A stretch of 61,026 nt of DNA from Acidobacteriota bacterium. GTDB lineage: Bacteria > Acidobacteriota > Terriglobia > Terriglobales > Acidobacteriaceae. A model generated the notes under the pieces. It did not search any database, had not been told where the DNA came from, and saw only the letters and a list, made by a program, of their open reading frames with translations. Made by a program: the position numbers and the translations under genes. Below are positions 35,619 through 44,298 of this stretch, one piece after another. Numbering within the stretch: position 1 is the first letter of the stretch; each line of letters starts with the position of its first letter. The stretch covers positions 1 through 61,026 of the forward strand of contig QIAM01000055.1 in the NCBI GenBank assembly GCA_003225555.1. Reading direction: 5' to 3'.

Positions 35619-36326
35619 ATGCCCCTGATGCGCACATCCCGACGGCTGCATGGTTGTGGGCTGGCCCTAACGCTGCTGTTTTTGGGTTTAGCCACCGCCT
35701 GCTCGCGTCGCTCCGGCTTCGAGGCCGGGAGAAATACCCCGTCGCGTCAGCAGCAAGAGGTTCCTTTCCATCAAGAAGCTGGCACTAGTCCGGCGGATAG
35801 CGGGATTGGGGATAACCATACTTCGCCACGCCGCCCCAGGAATGAAGTCGATCTACCCTTCAAGTTGCCGGCTTCTCAGACATTAACTGCGGGTACATTG
35901 CTAACGGTGCGTCTTGAGGCCCCGATTGTCACGGCCAAGCCGGGTCCCTCTAAGACTTTTACTGCCATGCTCGACGACCCTGTCACGATTGACGGGACCA
36001 CAGTATTGCCACACGGAGCCATCGCAAGAGGACGTCTGGTGTGCTCCCAAGCTGCACTGAAGCGTGGGACCGGCTATGTTTGTCTTACGCTGGAGTCGAT
36101 TGCGGTCGGTGGAAAGACCATCCCGCTGCAGACCTCAAAGTTGTTCGCCAAGGGAAAGGTTGAGGCGTCACAAGGATCTCCTAGTGGCCACACCGCACCC
36201 ATGCACGCACCCGCTGCGGTCCGGATTGCGAAAGGACATCGCTTAACGTTCCGCCTCACGCGTGACGTGGTTCTTGGAGCCGGCGGGGAAGATATGTCCG
36301 ATAACTCGCCGTCGGGCAGCAAGTAG
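35619..36326 (+). CDS. Lipoprotein of unknown function
   Basis: A 235-residue protein with a lipoprotein signal: basic start (MRTSRRLHGCG), hydrophobic core and lipobox LATAC near residue 25-29. After a disordered stretch (30-70) comes a domain with VRLEAPIVTAKPGPSKTF, AMLDDPVTIDGTTVLPHGA and ARGRLVCSQ. This pattern, where a value is set, assigned a default and guarded, is seen in acidobacterial lipoproteins that I cannot assign a role. ATG 35619 is chosen for its fit to the signal peptide; ATG 35628 is an alternative. A longer upstream frame is unlikely. It follows the OmpA terminator and so has its own promoter. Confidence 0.7.
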   Translation: MPLMRTSRRLHGCGLALTLLFLGLATACSRRSGFEAGRNTPSRQQQEVPFHQEAGTSPADSGIGDNHTSPRRPRNEVDLPFKLPASQTLTAGTLLTVRLEAPIVTAKPGPSKTFTAMLDDPVTIDGTTVLPHGAIARGRLVCSQAALKRGTGYVCLTLESIAVGGKTIPLQTSKLFAKGKVEASQGSPSGHTAPMHAPAAVRIAKGHRLTFRLTRDVVLGAGGEDMSDNSPSGSK

Positions 36327-36419
36327 AGCGAACCAAGCTACCCAATCCGGACGCCTGCAAAAAGACTCCCAAAATACGCGTAAAAAGCCCCCGCGCCCGA
36401 TGGCGGCAGCGGTCGAAGC

Positions 36420-36871
36420 ATGCGATCTCCACTAAGGCTTACAGGAGAAATTGCAACCAGGTATTCGGGAGCAAAGCTTGTCAGATTGTCGGACCTCAGC
36501 GACGACGGCCGGGGATTCTTTCAGAAGGATCATGGGGACAGCTGCTCCGGTTTGGTGAAGGTGCACTTCTACGGCGACGGTAAGCCAACCCTGGCTTTGG
36601 TTCTGATTGCAAGAAACGGAGCGAAAAAGAAGGCGAAGCTTGTGCTGGCTCGCGATGTCGGAGGACGCTGGGAAACTCGAATAGTGGACACTGCAGACGC
36701 ATCTCCAGTGCCGGTCGTCTGGAGCCAGCCCCCGGAGAGTACCGGGACGTCTATGGCAAGAAAGAGATTCGAGCAACCAGCCCAGTCATGGTTTTTGCTG
36801 GTTATGAGTCATGGGCAATCCTTTACGCATGGACCGGTAACAAGGTGACCAAAATCTGGCTCCGAGACTGA
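36420..36871 (+). pseudogene. Hypothetical protein gene broken by a +1 frameshift
   Basis: Codons from ATG 36420 read sensibly (GKPTLALVLIARNG, then KLVLARDVGGRWETRIVD) up to VVWSQPP at 36731. The sensible reading then jumps to another frame, EYRDVYGKKEIRATSPVMV, continuing through AGYESWAILYAWTGNKVTKI to TGA at 36869-36871. The switch falls in a C5 run (36729-36733), so one extra C explains it. Combined length is about 150 residues. The sequence resembles small secreted-type proteins with GDGKPDLALVLV-like strands, but no signal peptide is seen; the true start may be lost. Sequencing error remains possible. Confidence 0.7.
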
Positions 36872-37004
36872 CAAGACACGACAAGAGACTGGGACAGACA
36901 AAACAGGGGGACAGACGGGATACCCCGATTTTCCCGAATTGGACCCGCGCGCACAAGCGATCAATCGCTTCTAAGTTCCTCCCCAAAAAAATACTTTCTC
37001 GATC

Positions 37005-37083
37005 TCACCACCGAGACACAGAGTCACGGAGGAAGCAAAAGGAAAATAACTAGTTTGAGATTTTCTCTGTGTCTCTGTGGTGA
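37005..37083. repeat. Inverted repeat with 19-base arms
   Basis: TCACCACCGAGACACAGAG at 37005-37023 is complementary, apart from one base, to CTCTGTGTCTCTGTGGTGA at 37065-37083. The loop is about 40 bases. It lies just upstream of the glycosylasparaginase gene. Elements of this sort (CACAGAGACACAGAG) are dispersed in many soil bacteria. Confidence 0.7.
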
Positions 37084-37135
37084 AAAAGCCCTTCGTCGCG
37101 TGTTATGCTCCCGCTTTCGTCCCAGCAGGAGGAGC

Positions 37136-38380
37136 ATGGCTTTCTCGCGCCGTGATTTCGTAAAGACGTCCGTTCTAGGAGCAGTTGCTGCCGGAGTAGG
37201 AACACTAGCTCAAGGCGAAGAACTTGCCGCGCAACAGCACGAGTCGCAATCCAGTTCCTACAAGCGGCCAATTATCATCGCGGCGCACAACGGCTTCAAC
37301 TACATCGAGGATCCTTATACCTTCCTGAAGAATGGCGGGGACACGCTCGACGCCGCGTTGCGCGTGGTGAAGGGTCCCGAAGACGATCCCAAGGACACGA
37401 GTGTCGGCCTGGGTGGACTGCCGAACGAGGAAGGTGTCGTCGAGCTGGACTCCTGTTGCATGCACGGGCCGACGCGGCGTGCAGGATCAGTCGGTGGCAT
37501 GCGCAACATCAAGAATGTGTCGCTGGTGGCCAAGGCCGTGATGACCGATACGGGACACGTCATGCTGGTGGGAGAGGGTGCTGAACGCTTTGCCGTTGCC
37601 AGGGGCTTTCCTCGCGAGAACCTGCTGACCGACCATTCACGCAAGATCTGGCTGCTGTGGAAGGAGTATCACTCCAACAATGACTGGTGGGGGCCGGGTC
37701 TTGCAGATCCGCGCTGGCAGGCGCCGCAGGAGCAGCCGGAGGGCAAGCCGCAGTCGGAGTTATGGCGAGAGCGTTTCTTGCGGCTCGAAGAGCACGCCGC
37801 GGACCTGGGCATAGCGCCAGAGCTGCGGCGCGAGGCTGTCTACAAAGTTCTGTTCCCGCCCACGGGAACCATTCATTGCTCAGCGCTGAATGAAAAGGGC
37901 GAGATCTCCGGTTGCACGACCACCAGCGGCTTAGCCTACAAACTGCCCGGACGCGTGGGTGATTCTCCGATTATCGGTGCGGGCTGCTACACGGATCAGG
38001 ATGTGGGCTCGGCCGGCGCTACAGGGAGCGGGGAAGAAAACATCAAGGTCGCCGGCGCGCACACAATCATTGAGAACATGCGCCACGGCATGACTCCTAA
38101 GGAAGCCGGACTGGACGCCTTGCAGCGCATCGTGCGCAACTATAACCACGACATGAAAAAACTGCAGTTCGTGGACATGGTTTACTACGTTCTGCGCAAA
38201 GACGGAGCGTACGCAGGGGTTTCGCTGTGGACAGGGTATGAGGCCAGCAAGCCGCACCAGATTGTCGTGCACGACGGCACGCGGCGCGTGGAGAACACCA
38301 CCCCTGTGTTTCAAGCCTTCTCGCACGATTTCCCACCTGAGCCGAAATTGCCGGCGGAAGTGAAGAAACAATTCGAATGA
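37136..38380 (+). CDS. Tat-exported N4-(beta-N-acetylglucosaminyl)-L-asparaginase (glycosylasparaginase)
   Basis: A 414-residue N-terminal nucleophile hydrolase that splits the GlcNAc-Asn link of glycoprotein fragments. A twin-arginine signal (SRRDFVKTSVLG, about residues 4-15) predicts periplasmic location. The precursor should cut itself before Thr245 (TGTIHCSAL), which becomes the nucleophile. The residue before it is Gly where most members have Asp (HDT). Conserved later parts are CTTTSGLAYK, PGRVGDSPIIGAG and the GATGSGEE segment. AGGAGG at 37127-37132 decides ATG 37136; the in-frame upstream region covers an inverted repeat. A single gene. Confidence 0.9.
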   Translation: MAFSRRDFVKTSVLGAVAAGVGTLAQGEELAAQQHESQSSSYKRPIIIAAHNGFNYIEDPYTFLKNGGDTLDAALRVVKGPEDDPKDTSVGLGGLPNEEGVVELDSCCMHGPTRRAGSVGGMRNIKNVSLVAKAVMTDTGHVMLVGEGAERFAVARGFPRENLLTDHSRKIWLLWKEYHSNNDWWGPGLADPRWQAPQEQPEGKPQSELWRERFLRLEEHAADLGIAPELRREAVYKVLFPPTGTIHCSALNEKGEISGCTTTSGLAYKLPGRVGDSPIIGAGCYTDQDVGSAGATGSGEENIKVAGAHTIIENMRHGMTPKEAGLDALQRIVRNYNHDMKKLQFVDMVYYVLRKDGAYAGVSLWTGYEASKPHQIVVHDGTRRVENTTPVFQAFSHDFPPEPKLPAEVKKQFE

Positions 38381-38800
38381 GTGCGTCCCAATCGCATCGG
38401 GGTCACCATATTTTGGCCGAGCAACTCCGAGAGAGAGTTCACAAGTGATTGGTAGGATTAGACTTATGCCCCATACTTTGGTAACGCCTCCAAGTCGCCG
38501 GAACCGCACCGGTTGGGTCGCGGGGGCGGTGCGGTAGAGGTTAGAATCAGATTGACTTAGGTGCGCTTCGCAGCATCTAAATGGGTGTATGCAAAGTCTT
38601 CCTGCCTGCAAGCCGAGCTTGCAAATCGACTGTGGCGGTGGGATGACAAAAGCGGACTTGATTATGGCAACGAAAATTCCAATGGCTACGAAGATCCCGG
38701 CGACAAAGATTCCCTAGGGTGTGACTGAGGACACACTTACCCTCCTTCCTCTTCTCGTCCAGCAATATAATCCTCGATCTGCTGCGGAGTGAACCGCCCG
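38381..38800. other. Intergenic region with a micro-ORF
   Basis: About 420 bases between the asparaginase gene and a convergent interrupted gene. The only coding candidate is the 24-codon frame at 38643-38717. The rest shows GC-rich CGCGGGGGCGG at about 38519 and no clear terminator. Confidence 0.4.
38643..38717 (+). CDS. Candidate micropeptide with MATKIP repeats
   Basis: A 24-codon frame begins MTKADLI and continues as the tandem MATKIP, MATKIP, ATKIP before TAG. MTKADLI is how many HU-type DNA-binding proteins begin, so this could be the decayed start of an hup-like gene, but nothing else of HU is present. A weak ribosome site (GGTGGG) precedes the ATG. The repeat at DNA level is only partly conserved, which hints that the peptide sequence, if anything, is selected. 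Very uncertain. Confidence 0.25.
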   Translation: MTKADLIMATKIPMATKIPATKIP

Positions 38801-40065
38801 TCAGTTGTGAGAATCTGTGTGAAAAGTTTCGCTGATTTGCGGTTCGAGGCTCAGTTTGTCTCGCACGTCGTACCAATACTTGTACGGCCGATTGGATTCG
38901 TAGTCCAGAGCAGCAGCGAAGCCTTTGAGAGCTGCGATCACCTCAGGTATGCTCACTTTTTGTATTTGAATTACTGTCTGGAATAGACTCCAGGCGCTCT
39001 CGATAACCGCGTCGTTGTATGTTACAGCGGTGCCGACGATCTCAAATTTCGTCTTGAATGCTGCGTAGGTTTCGATCTCCGCGATCGCGTCAAGCGATGA
39101 AATGGCAGCCAGATGAAACGGGGCATCCTCGTCGTTACCGAGCAGTGTCTCGCGAAAGCGCTGCCAGCACTCGGCCGCCAATTTTTCTCCCCGCAGGTCC
39201 TTGAAGTAGAAGCCTCCGGTATCTTTTCTTGTTTTGGCCATGCGTTTTCCGCAGAGCAGCAGGTAATAGAAGGCTACCTTGGGATTTCCGTTTGGGCTGG
39301 ACAAGGTCTCCAGACTCTGCGCCAGCCGCTCGGAAGCAAGGGAAAGAGGCAAGTAGCACTCGGCAGCGTACTTGTGACTGACGAGCAGCATTTGCTTCCA
39401 GGTCTCAGCACGAAGCGCGCGCTGTCTTTCTGCATCTGCTGTGCGCTTGTCGCGGCGTGTTGCAAGCCAATTCAAGGCGAACAGAACCAGGGCTGGAATG
39501 CCGAGAAATTTAATGACAAAATCTGTGCTAAAGGCCCAAAGGGCCTGCCCGGTGCTCCGCACTTGAATGTCGCCAAGACTTACCGACTGAGCCGAGCTTG
39601 GCGAGTTTGACCCCGAGACGACGCTCCAAACTATGGTGACGGGAAGAGATGCAGCTTTGTGCCCTTGACAGCCTTCAGTTCGCCCTGAACGCTGATGCTT
39701 TGGCCTGGAGACAGCGCATCCCAGACCAGACTCTTGAATTGGGAAAACTGGCTGCCGGTCTGACAAAGATCACTCTGCCCGGGCGGCGAGGGCAGCACGC
39801 AAATCTTCTCGAACTGATATTGCGGAGGCAATGCCAACAGGCGTATCGATCGAGCCACGGCGGGAGGAACGGTTCTCGCATCCGATTTGTTCCTGATCAT
39901 AAGCGTGAACTGGACCAAGTCTCCCTCTCCAACGGCGCGGGAGGAGAGGGAACCTGTCGCGGACAGGTCGGCTATCGACGGCTGGGCCGGCGGGGCTGAC
40001 ACAGTTCCACTCTTGCCCAGCAAAGGGCAGCACAGGATCAGCGCAATGACAACTACTCTAATCAT
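38801..40065 (-). pseudogene. Membrane protein gene, probably interrupted by a frameshift
   Basis: Two minus-strand frames overlap. The first (40065 to 39631, 144 codons) has a signal peptide and a domain with VQFTLMIRNKSDARTVPP, ending at KLHLFPSP. The second (to 38801) continues naturally as VTIVWSVVSGSN, followed by a transmembrane helix (FLGIPALVLFALNWLA) and a cytoplasmic part of about 220 residues (DKRTADAERQRALRAETW and later). Adding one C to the CCC run near 39645 joins them into one single-pass protein of about 420 residues: exported domain, membrane helix, cytoplasmic helical domain. It lies 31 bases downstream of glpX. No family recognised. Confidence 0.6.
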
Positions 40066-40096
40066 CTATTGTTTTGACCGGTGTTTTTTCGGCCAG

Positions 40097-41128
40097 CTAG
40101 AAGAACCTGACCTTCACATCCGGTCCCTTGTCCAAATGGATGCTTTCGACGAAGCGGACTTTGCCGGTGCGAAGGGCCATGATCACGGACGACGTTCGCG
40201 TACCTTCGCCGAAGAAGCGGACGCCCTTCATAAGCGCGCCGTCGGTGACGCCCGTTGCGGCGAAGATGAGTTGCTTGCCGGGGGCGAGGTCTTCGGCTTC
40301 GTAAATCTTGTTCTTGTCCTTGATGCCCATGCGGGCGAGACGTTCTTCCTGATCGGGCTTTACCACCAGGCGGCCGAGCATGTAGCCGTTGAGGCAGCGG
40401 ATGGCGGCGGCGGTAATTACGCCTTCGGGCGCTCCGCCGGAACCCATGACGGCGTGCACGCCGGTGCCGATCACGGCTGCGGCTATGCCGGCGGAAAGGT
40501 CGCCGTCGCCGATCAGGCGAATGCGGGCGCCGGCGGCGCGGATGTCGTCGATGAGCTTTTCGTGGCGCGGCCGGTCGAGCACGATCACAACCAGATCCTC
40601 CACGTCGCGCTCCAGTCTCTTCGCGATGTTTTTCAGGTTGTCGGCGACGGGGGCGTCGAGTTCGACGGCGTTCTTGCACGAAGGGCCGATGACAATTTTC
40701 TCCATGTAGCAGTCGGGAGCGTTGAGCAGGCCTCCGCGTTCAGAGGCGGCGAGCACCGTAATGGCTCCCGGCGCGCCGGTGGCGCAGAGGTTAGTGCCTT
40801 CGAGCGGATCGACGGCGATGTCGACTTCGGGAACCTCGGTGCCATCGGGAAATTCGGCGCCGACCTTTTCGCCGATGTAGAGCATGGGCGCCTCGTCGCG
40901 CTCGCCCTCTCCGATGACGATAGTGCCGCGCATGGGGATCGAGTCCATGGTCTGCCGCATGGCTTCGGTCGCGACCTGGTCGGAGAGCTTGCGCTCGCCC
41001 TGTCCCATGGTGCGGGCGGAGGCGATGGCCGCCACTTCCACCACGCGCAGGAATCGCGATGCCAGGTCGCTTTCGATGTTTTCTCCGAAACTGCGAGCCT
41101 TGCCTTCAGGGCGAGTTTGCGTAGCCAT
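40097..41128 (-). CDS. glpX: Fructose-1,6-bisphosphatase class II
   Basis: A 343-residue GlpX-type phosphatase of gluconeogenesis, converting fructose 1,6-bisphosphate to fructose 6-phosphate. Family motifs are clear: [15 protein letters not shown] near 74-88, the metal-binding [12 protein letters not shown] near 101-112, [13 protein letters not shown] near 180 and [10 protein letters not shown] near 228-237. Length matches the family. It is cytoplasmic and metal-dependent. Start ATG 41128; the preceding AGGCTC on the minus strand is a weak ribosome site. An interrupted membrane protein gene follows it in the same direction. Confidence 0.96.
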   Translation of the reverse strand: MATQTRPEGKARSFGENIESDLASRFLRVVEVAAIASARTMGQGERKLSDQVATEAMRQTMDSIPMRGTIVIGEGERDEAPMLYIGEKVGAEFPDGTEVPEVDIAVDPLEGTNLCATGAPGAITVLAASERGGLLNAPDCYMEKIVIGPSCKNAVELDAPVADNLKNIAKRLERDVEDLVVIVLDRPRHEKLIDDIRAAGARIRLIGDGDLSAGIAAAVIGTGVHAVMGSGGAPEGVITAAAIRCLNGYMLGRLVVKPDQEERLARMGIKDKNKIYEAEDLAPGKQLIFAATGVTDGALMKGVRFFGEGTRTSSVIMALRTGKVRFVESIHLDKGPDVKVRFF

Positions 41129-41299
41129 AAGAGCCTCCGGTCATCATAAAAAGATCGTGATGAAAAGGTTAAGCGCCGGGTTGAGACTATAGCGCAATCA
41201 CAGCTAGATGGAAATACTTGGTTCGACCGATCGGAATCGGTCATAGTGGGAAACTGGCCCGCATGGTATTCTCACAACCCTGCTTCGGAGAAGCTCACC

Positions 41300-42502
41300 A
41301 TGAATGCCCGCCGACTGAGTATTCTCTGCATCACCACCTACGAGAAGGGGCAGGAATTCATGCGCGAGTGCAAGCGGCAGGGGTGCCGCGTGCTACTGCT
41401 TACGGCGGAGAAGTTGCGCGATGCGGACTGGCCGCGCGAGAGTCTCGACGACACGTTCTATCTTCCGGAGAACCTTCCCCTGCATGACATCGTGCAGGCG
41501 GTGACACATCTGGCGCGCACGCAGAAGCTGGACCGAATCGTCGCTCTGGACGAGTACGACATGGAGACGGCTTCTACCTTGCGCGAACACCTGCGCGTGC
41601 CGGGAATGGGACTGACTACGATGCGTTATTTCCGTGACAAGCTCGCGATGCGCATGCGGGCTCTCGACCGCGGAGCGCGAGTGCCGGATTTTGTTCCGGT
41701 GGTGAATCGTGACGACATTCGCTACTACCTTGAACATGTGCCGGGGCCTTGGGTGCTCAAGCCGCGTCAGGAGGCATCGGCGATTGGGATCAAGAAGATT
41801 CATGCTGCGGAAGAACTGTGGCCGGTGCTCGAGCAGTTGGGCGATAAGCAGTCGTCATTCCTGTTGGAGAAGTTTTTGCCGGGTGCGGTGTTCCACGTCG
41901 ATTCGGTGGTATCGGAGAACGAAGTCGTTTTCGCCAACGTCAGCAAGTACGGCAAGCCGCCCATGAATGTGGCGCAGGGCGGGGGAGTGTTCACCACGTT
42001 CACGGTGCCGCGGGACAGTGCAGACGACGCCGGCTTGCGGCAAATCAATCGCGAACTTATTGTGGCCCTGGGCCTGGTGCGTGGCGTGGCTCATGCGGAA
42101 TTTATTCAGGCGCATGCGGACGGTCACTTTTACTTTCTCGAGTGTGCGGCGCGCGTGGGTGGGGCCTACATCAATGAAATGGTGGAGGCGGCGACGGGCT
42201 TGAATCTGTGGCGGGAGTGGGCGCGCATCGAAGTCGCCGGCGGCGATGGAACGTATCAACTTCCTCCGGTGCGCGAGGAGTATGCGGGCGTGATTCTTTC
42301 TCTGGCGCGGCAGGAGGATCCGGATACTTCGGGATACAACGAGCCGGAAGTATGTTTGCGGATCAAGAAACATCATCACGCGGGATTGGTGCTGCGATCG
42401 ATGGATTCGCAGCGGGTGCAGTCGCTGCTGGAGAATTACGCTGGGCGCTTTTCGGAGGAATTTCTGGCGGTCGCTCCTCAGCGGGACAAGCCTACGGCTT
42501 AG
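41300..42502 (+). CDS. ATP-grasp domain protein
   Basis: A 400-residue ligase. An N-terminal pre-ATP-grasp domain (1-110) begins RRLSILCITTYEKG. The ATP-grasp domain proper shows the nucleotide-binding lysine in PWVLKPRQEASAIGIKK near 148-164, the FLLEKFLPG hinge near 190, and Mg-binding residues in HFYFLECAARVGGAY near 281-295. It should couple ATP to joining a carboxylate to an amine or thiol. The substrate is not evident and no partner gene is adjacent. It is cytoplasmic. GGAG at 41287-41290 supports ATG 41300. An upstream in-frame ATG (41246) would add a non-conserved leader. Confidence 0.85.
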   Translation: MNARRLSILCITTYEKGQEFMRECKRQGCRVLLLTAEKLRDADWPRESLDDTFYLPENLPLHDIVQAVTHLARTQKLDRIVALDEYDMETASTLREHLRVPGMGLTTMRYFRDKLAMRMRALDRGARVPDFVPVVNRDDIRYYLEHVPGPWVLKPRQEASAIGIKKIHAAEELWPVLEQLGDKQSSFLLEKFLPGAVFHVDSVVSENEVVFANVSKYGKPPMNVAQGGGVFTTFTVPRDSADDAGLRQINRELIVALGLVRGVAHAEFIQAHADGHFYFLECAARVGGAYINEMVEAATGLNLWREWARIEVAGGDGTYQLPPVREEYAGVILSLARQEDPDTSGYNEPEVCLRIKKHHHAGLVLRSMDSQRVQSLLENYAGRFSEEFLAVAPQRDKPTA

Positions 42503-42652
42503 CTCGTCCGGTTGCGGACTCGCCATACGGGGAGACGCATGGCAGGTTCCCCTCGGCAGGTGTTGTTTGCTACCGGCATTTCGCGGGCGAGAGCCTGCCC
42601 TGAGCTTGCCGAAGGGTGCCCGCGCCACATCTGCATCTGCTACCATTTGCGG

Positions 42653-43084
42653 ATGACTACTACTGCGACGACTGCGGAACGTTCTGCGACCAGCGAACGC
42701 AAGGAACCTACCTATCTTTTTACCGAGAAGTACGTTGCGGACAAGAGCGAGATCGCGCGGCGGTTCATCGAAACCCGGGCGCGGCTCAACGGCAACGTCG
42801 ACAAGGCCAACAATTTTCTGGTGAAGCGCTTCTACAACATCGATCACAACACTTATCTGGAAGGAGTGCTTCCGGCCAAGACGAAAGAACTGATGGGACT
42901 GGTAGCCTCGGCGTGCCTACGCTGCGACGATTGCATTTTCTATCACGCGATTCAGGCTTATCGCCTGGGCGTGACCCGCGCCGAACAGGAAGAGTCATTC
43001 AACGTGGCGCTGGTGGTGGGAGGCAGCATCGTCACCCCGCACTTGCGGCGGGCTTATGAGTTGCTGGAGGAGATTTACGGGTGA
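42653..43084 (+). CDS. Carboxymuconolactone decarboxylase-family protein
   Basis: A 143-residue protein of the AhpD/CMD fold. The segment VASACLRCDDCIFYHAIQAY contains the CxxC...H motif of AhpD-like peroxidase/reductase proteins, suggesting a thiol redox role rather than decarboxylation. The fold is all-helical and members form trimers or hexamers. A disordered Thr/Ser-rich leader (about 1-17) precedes it. ATG 42653 is next to TACCATTTGCGG, so the transcript may be nearly leaderless. The last codons overlap by 10 bases the 3' end of a doubtful minus-strand gene. Confidence 0.87.
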   Translation: MTTTATTAERSATSERKEPTYLFTEKYVADKSEIARRFIETRARLNGNVDKANNFLVKRFYNIDHNTYLEGVLPAKTKELMGLVASACLRCDDCIFYHAIQAYRLGVTRAEQEESFNVALVVGGSIVTPHLRRAYELLEEIYG

Positions 43085-43503
43085 CGACGTTCCTCAGGGG
43101 AGGGACGCTGGATCGGCCTCCCCCGGCGTTCCAGATTCTCTCTCGCGCACTTGAGGCGATGCTCCAAGGCAGCCTTGAGCCTTTCTTGAATGGTTTCGGA
43201 AGAATAGTGCCTTCCTCGTTGGAGCGGCGCAATAGCGGAATACAGTGGCAGAATAACGACCTTACCAGTTTTCTTCTTGACGAATGAAAGCGCACGGAAG
43301 TGCAACGCAGGAACTGCGATACAGAGGAGATTCCGGTACCGAACTTTAGATTGGAGAAATCGCGCGAGCACAGCATGTTCTGCGCTCGCGGACGAACCAA
43401 TCGAGAGGCTTAGCAGAACAGTTTTCTTCGGCTTCTTCTGAATCTCGGCGATTCCGAGAAGGCCACCCACCACGGTACTCGGTCGCATCGGCGAAAGAAT
43501 CAA
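43075..43503 (-). CDS. Hypothetical protein, last gene of the minus-strand cluster
   Basis: A 142-codon frame with plausible protein features: hydrophobic strand KTVLLSLSIGSSASAEH, LLCIAVPALHFRAL, TGKVVILPLYSAI and a basic, helical C-terminus (ETIQERLKAALEHRLKC). No family recognised. The first codon is TTG and there is no good ribosome site. It would be the final gene after the papain-like peptidase gene. The same frame continues upstream, after one stop, into the fragment at 43519-43714. Weak but better than its overlapping frames. Confidence 0.4.
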   Translation of the reverse strand: MILSPMRPSTVVGGLLGIAEIQKKPKKTVLLSLSIGSSASAEHAVLARFLQSKVRYRNLLCIAVPALHFRALSFVKKKTGKVVILPLYSAIAPLQRGRHYSSETIQERLKAALEHRLKCARENLERRGRPIQRPSPEERRHP

Positions 43504-43518
43504 GCTTGGATAGATCAG

Positions 43519-43714
43519 TCAGATGGAGCGGCAGCCTCCAACATCTCCGAGGTCTACCCATGTCCGGCTGAGTTTTGGCGCGGGACGGAGCACGCTCCCG
43601 TTGAGCATGATATCGACGAACATGCGGCAGGTGCCTTGCTTGGAGATGCAAAGCGGTCATTTCCGAGAGGCGCGCCCGGAACCGATCCAAAGGCGGATTG
43701 GCATTAGACTTCAT
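43519..43714 (-). pseudogene. Short possible frameshifted reading frame
   Basis: ATG 43714 lies 10 bases after the peptidase stop and opens MKSNANPPLDRFRARLSEMT. Sense seems then to shift to another frame reading CRMFVDIMLNGSVLRPAPKL to a TGA at 43519-43521. The whole would be about 65 residues. No family recognised. It is listed because both halves look more protein-like than the alternatives, and because a shift of this sort recurs in the region. Confidence 0.25.
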
Positions 43715-43724
43715 TTGTGCATTC

Positions 43725-44285
43725 TCAAAACTGTCCCGGAACCGTGGTGAAGAATTTTGAAAGCCGCCACCGCGAATGGCCTCCGGTAACCGGTGGGTTG
43801 AGAAGCTCGGAGTACGAGTACTGGGTCGAGCTTCCGTCCCCGGGATCACCGACAATGAGCGTGTCCGTCCCGGAATAGCCGTATGCAACCATGACATGCA
43901 CCAGGTCAGAATTTGACTGATCAGCTACTTGGACCACAACCGCGCAAGACTGATCAATCTGTTGCGTAATAGTGTCAAAGTCGCTCGACGAAGGCACTTG
44001 TCCTTGGGAGCTGCCTGTTAAAAGGCCGTAGTCCTGAAGCGCGTCTCCGACGGGCCCAGTCCGATTACACACGCAGCTCGAGTTCTTGGGCACGCAGCGG
44101 TTGCCCGCGTCACAGCATCCCGGGCTGGGATCGTGTGGGGAAAAAGCCTCTTGGTCTATTACTTCACACTGCTTCGGCTGTTGGGCCGACTGCGCGAAAG
44201 CCGCGATTGAGGACACTACTGCCGCCCAGCACCACTCCGAACACTCCTGCGCCTGAATGCTGAATGGCAGTGGATTTTGTGGCAT
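43725..44285 (-). CDS. Papain-like cysteine peptidase
   Basis: A 186-residue protein of the papain-like/C39-like fold. Cys19 in QECSEWCWAAVVSSI is the likely nucleophile (the QxxxxWCWAA pattern), His130 in LVHVMVAYGYSG and Asp147 in IVGDPGDG complete the active site, and Gln13 gives the oxyanion hole. Six or more extra cysteines (GCCDAGNRCVPKNSSCVC, about 57-73) suggest disulfides or metal binding outside the cytoplasm, yet no signal peptide is visible. Similar small peptidases occur with secreted proteins in myxobacteria and acidobacteria; targets are unknown. It starts 13 bases after the upstream cluster gene. Confidence 0.8.
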   Translation of the reverse strand: MPQNPLPFSIQAQECSEWCWAAVVSSIAAFAQSAQQPKQCEVIDQEAFSPHDPSPGCCDAGNRCVPKNSSCVCNRTGPVGDALQDYGLLTGSSQGQVPSSSDFDTITQQIDQSCAVVVQVADQSNSDLVHVMVAYGYSGTDTLIVGDPGDGSSTQYSYSELLNPPVTGGHSRWRLSKFFTTVPGQF

Positions 44286-44298
44286 GACGTCTCCCTAT

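Noticed and set aside
39887..41149. Plus-strand frame of 420 codons opposite glpX
   Set aside because: It is antisense to a clear glpX gene and is rich in Gly, Asp and His without any motif.
43346..43897. Minus-strand frame of 183 codons in the peptidase cluster
   Set aside because: It overlaps both the peptidase gene and the 43075-43503 frame, and its composition (Arg, Ser, Pro rich) is shadow-like. Only its MKSNANPP part was kept, as a weak fragment.
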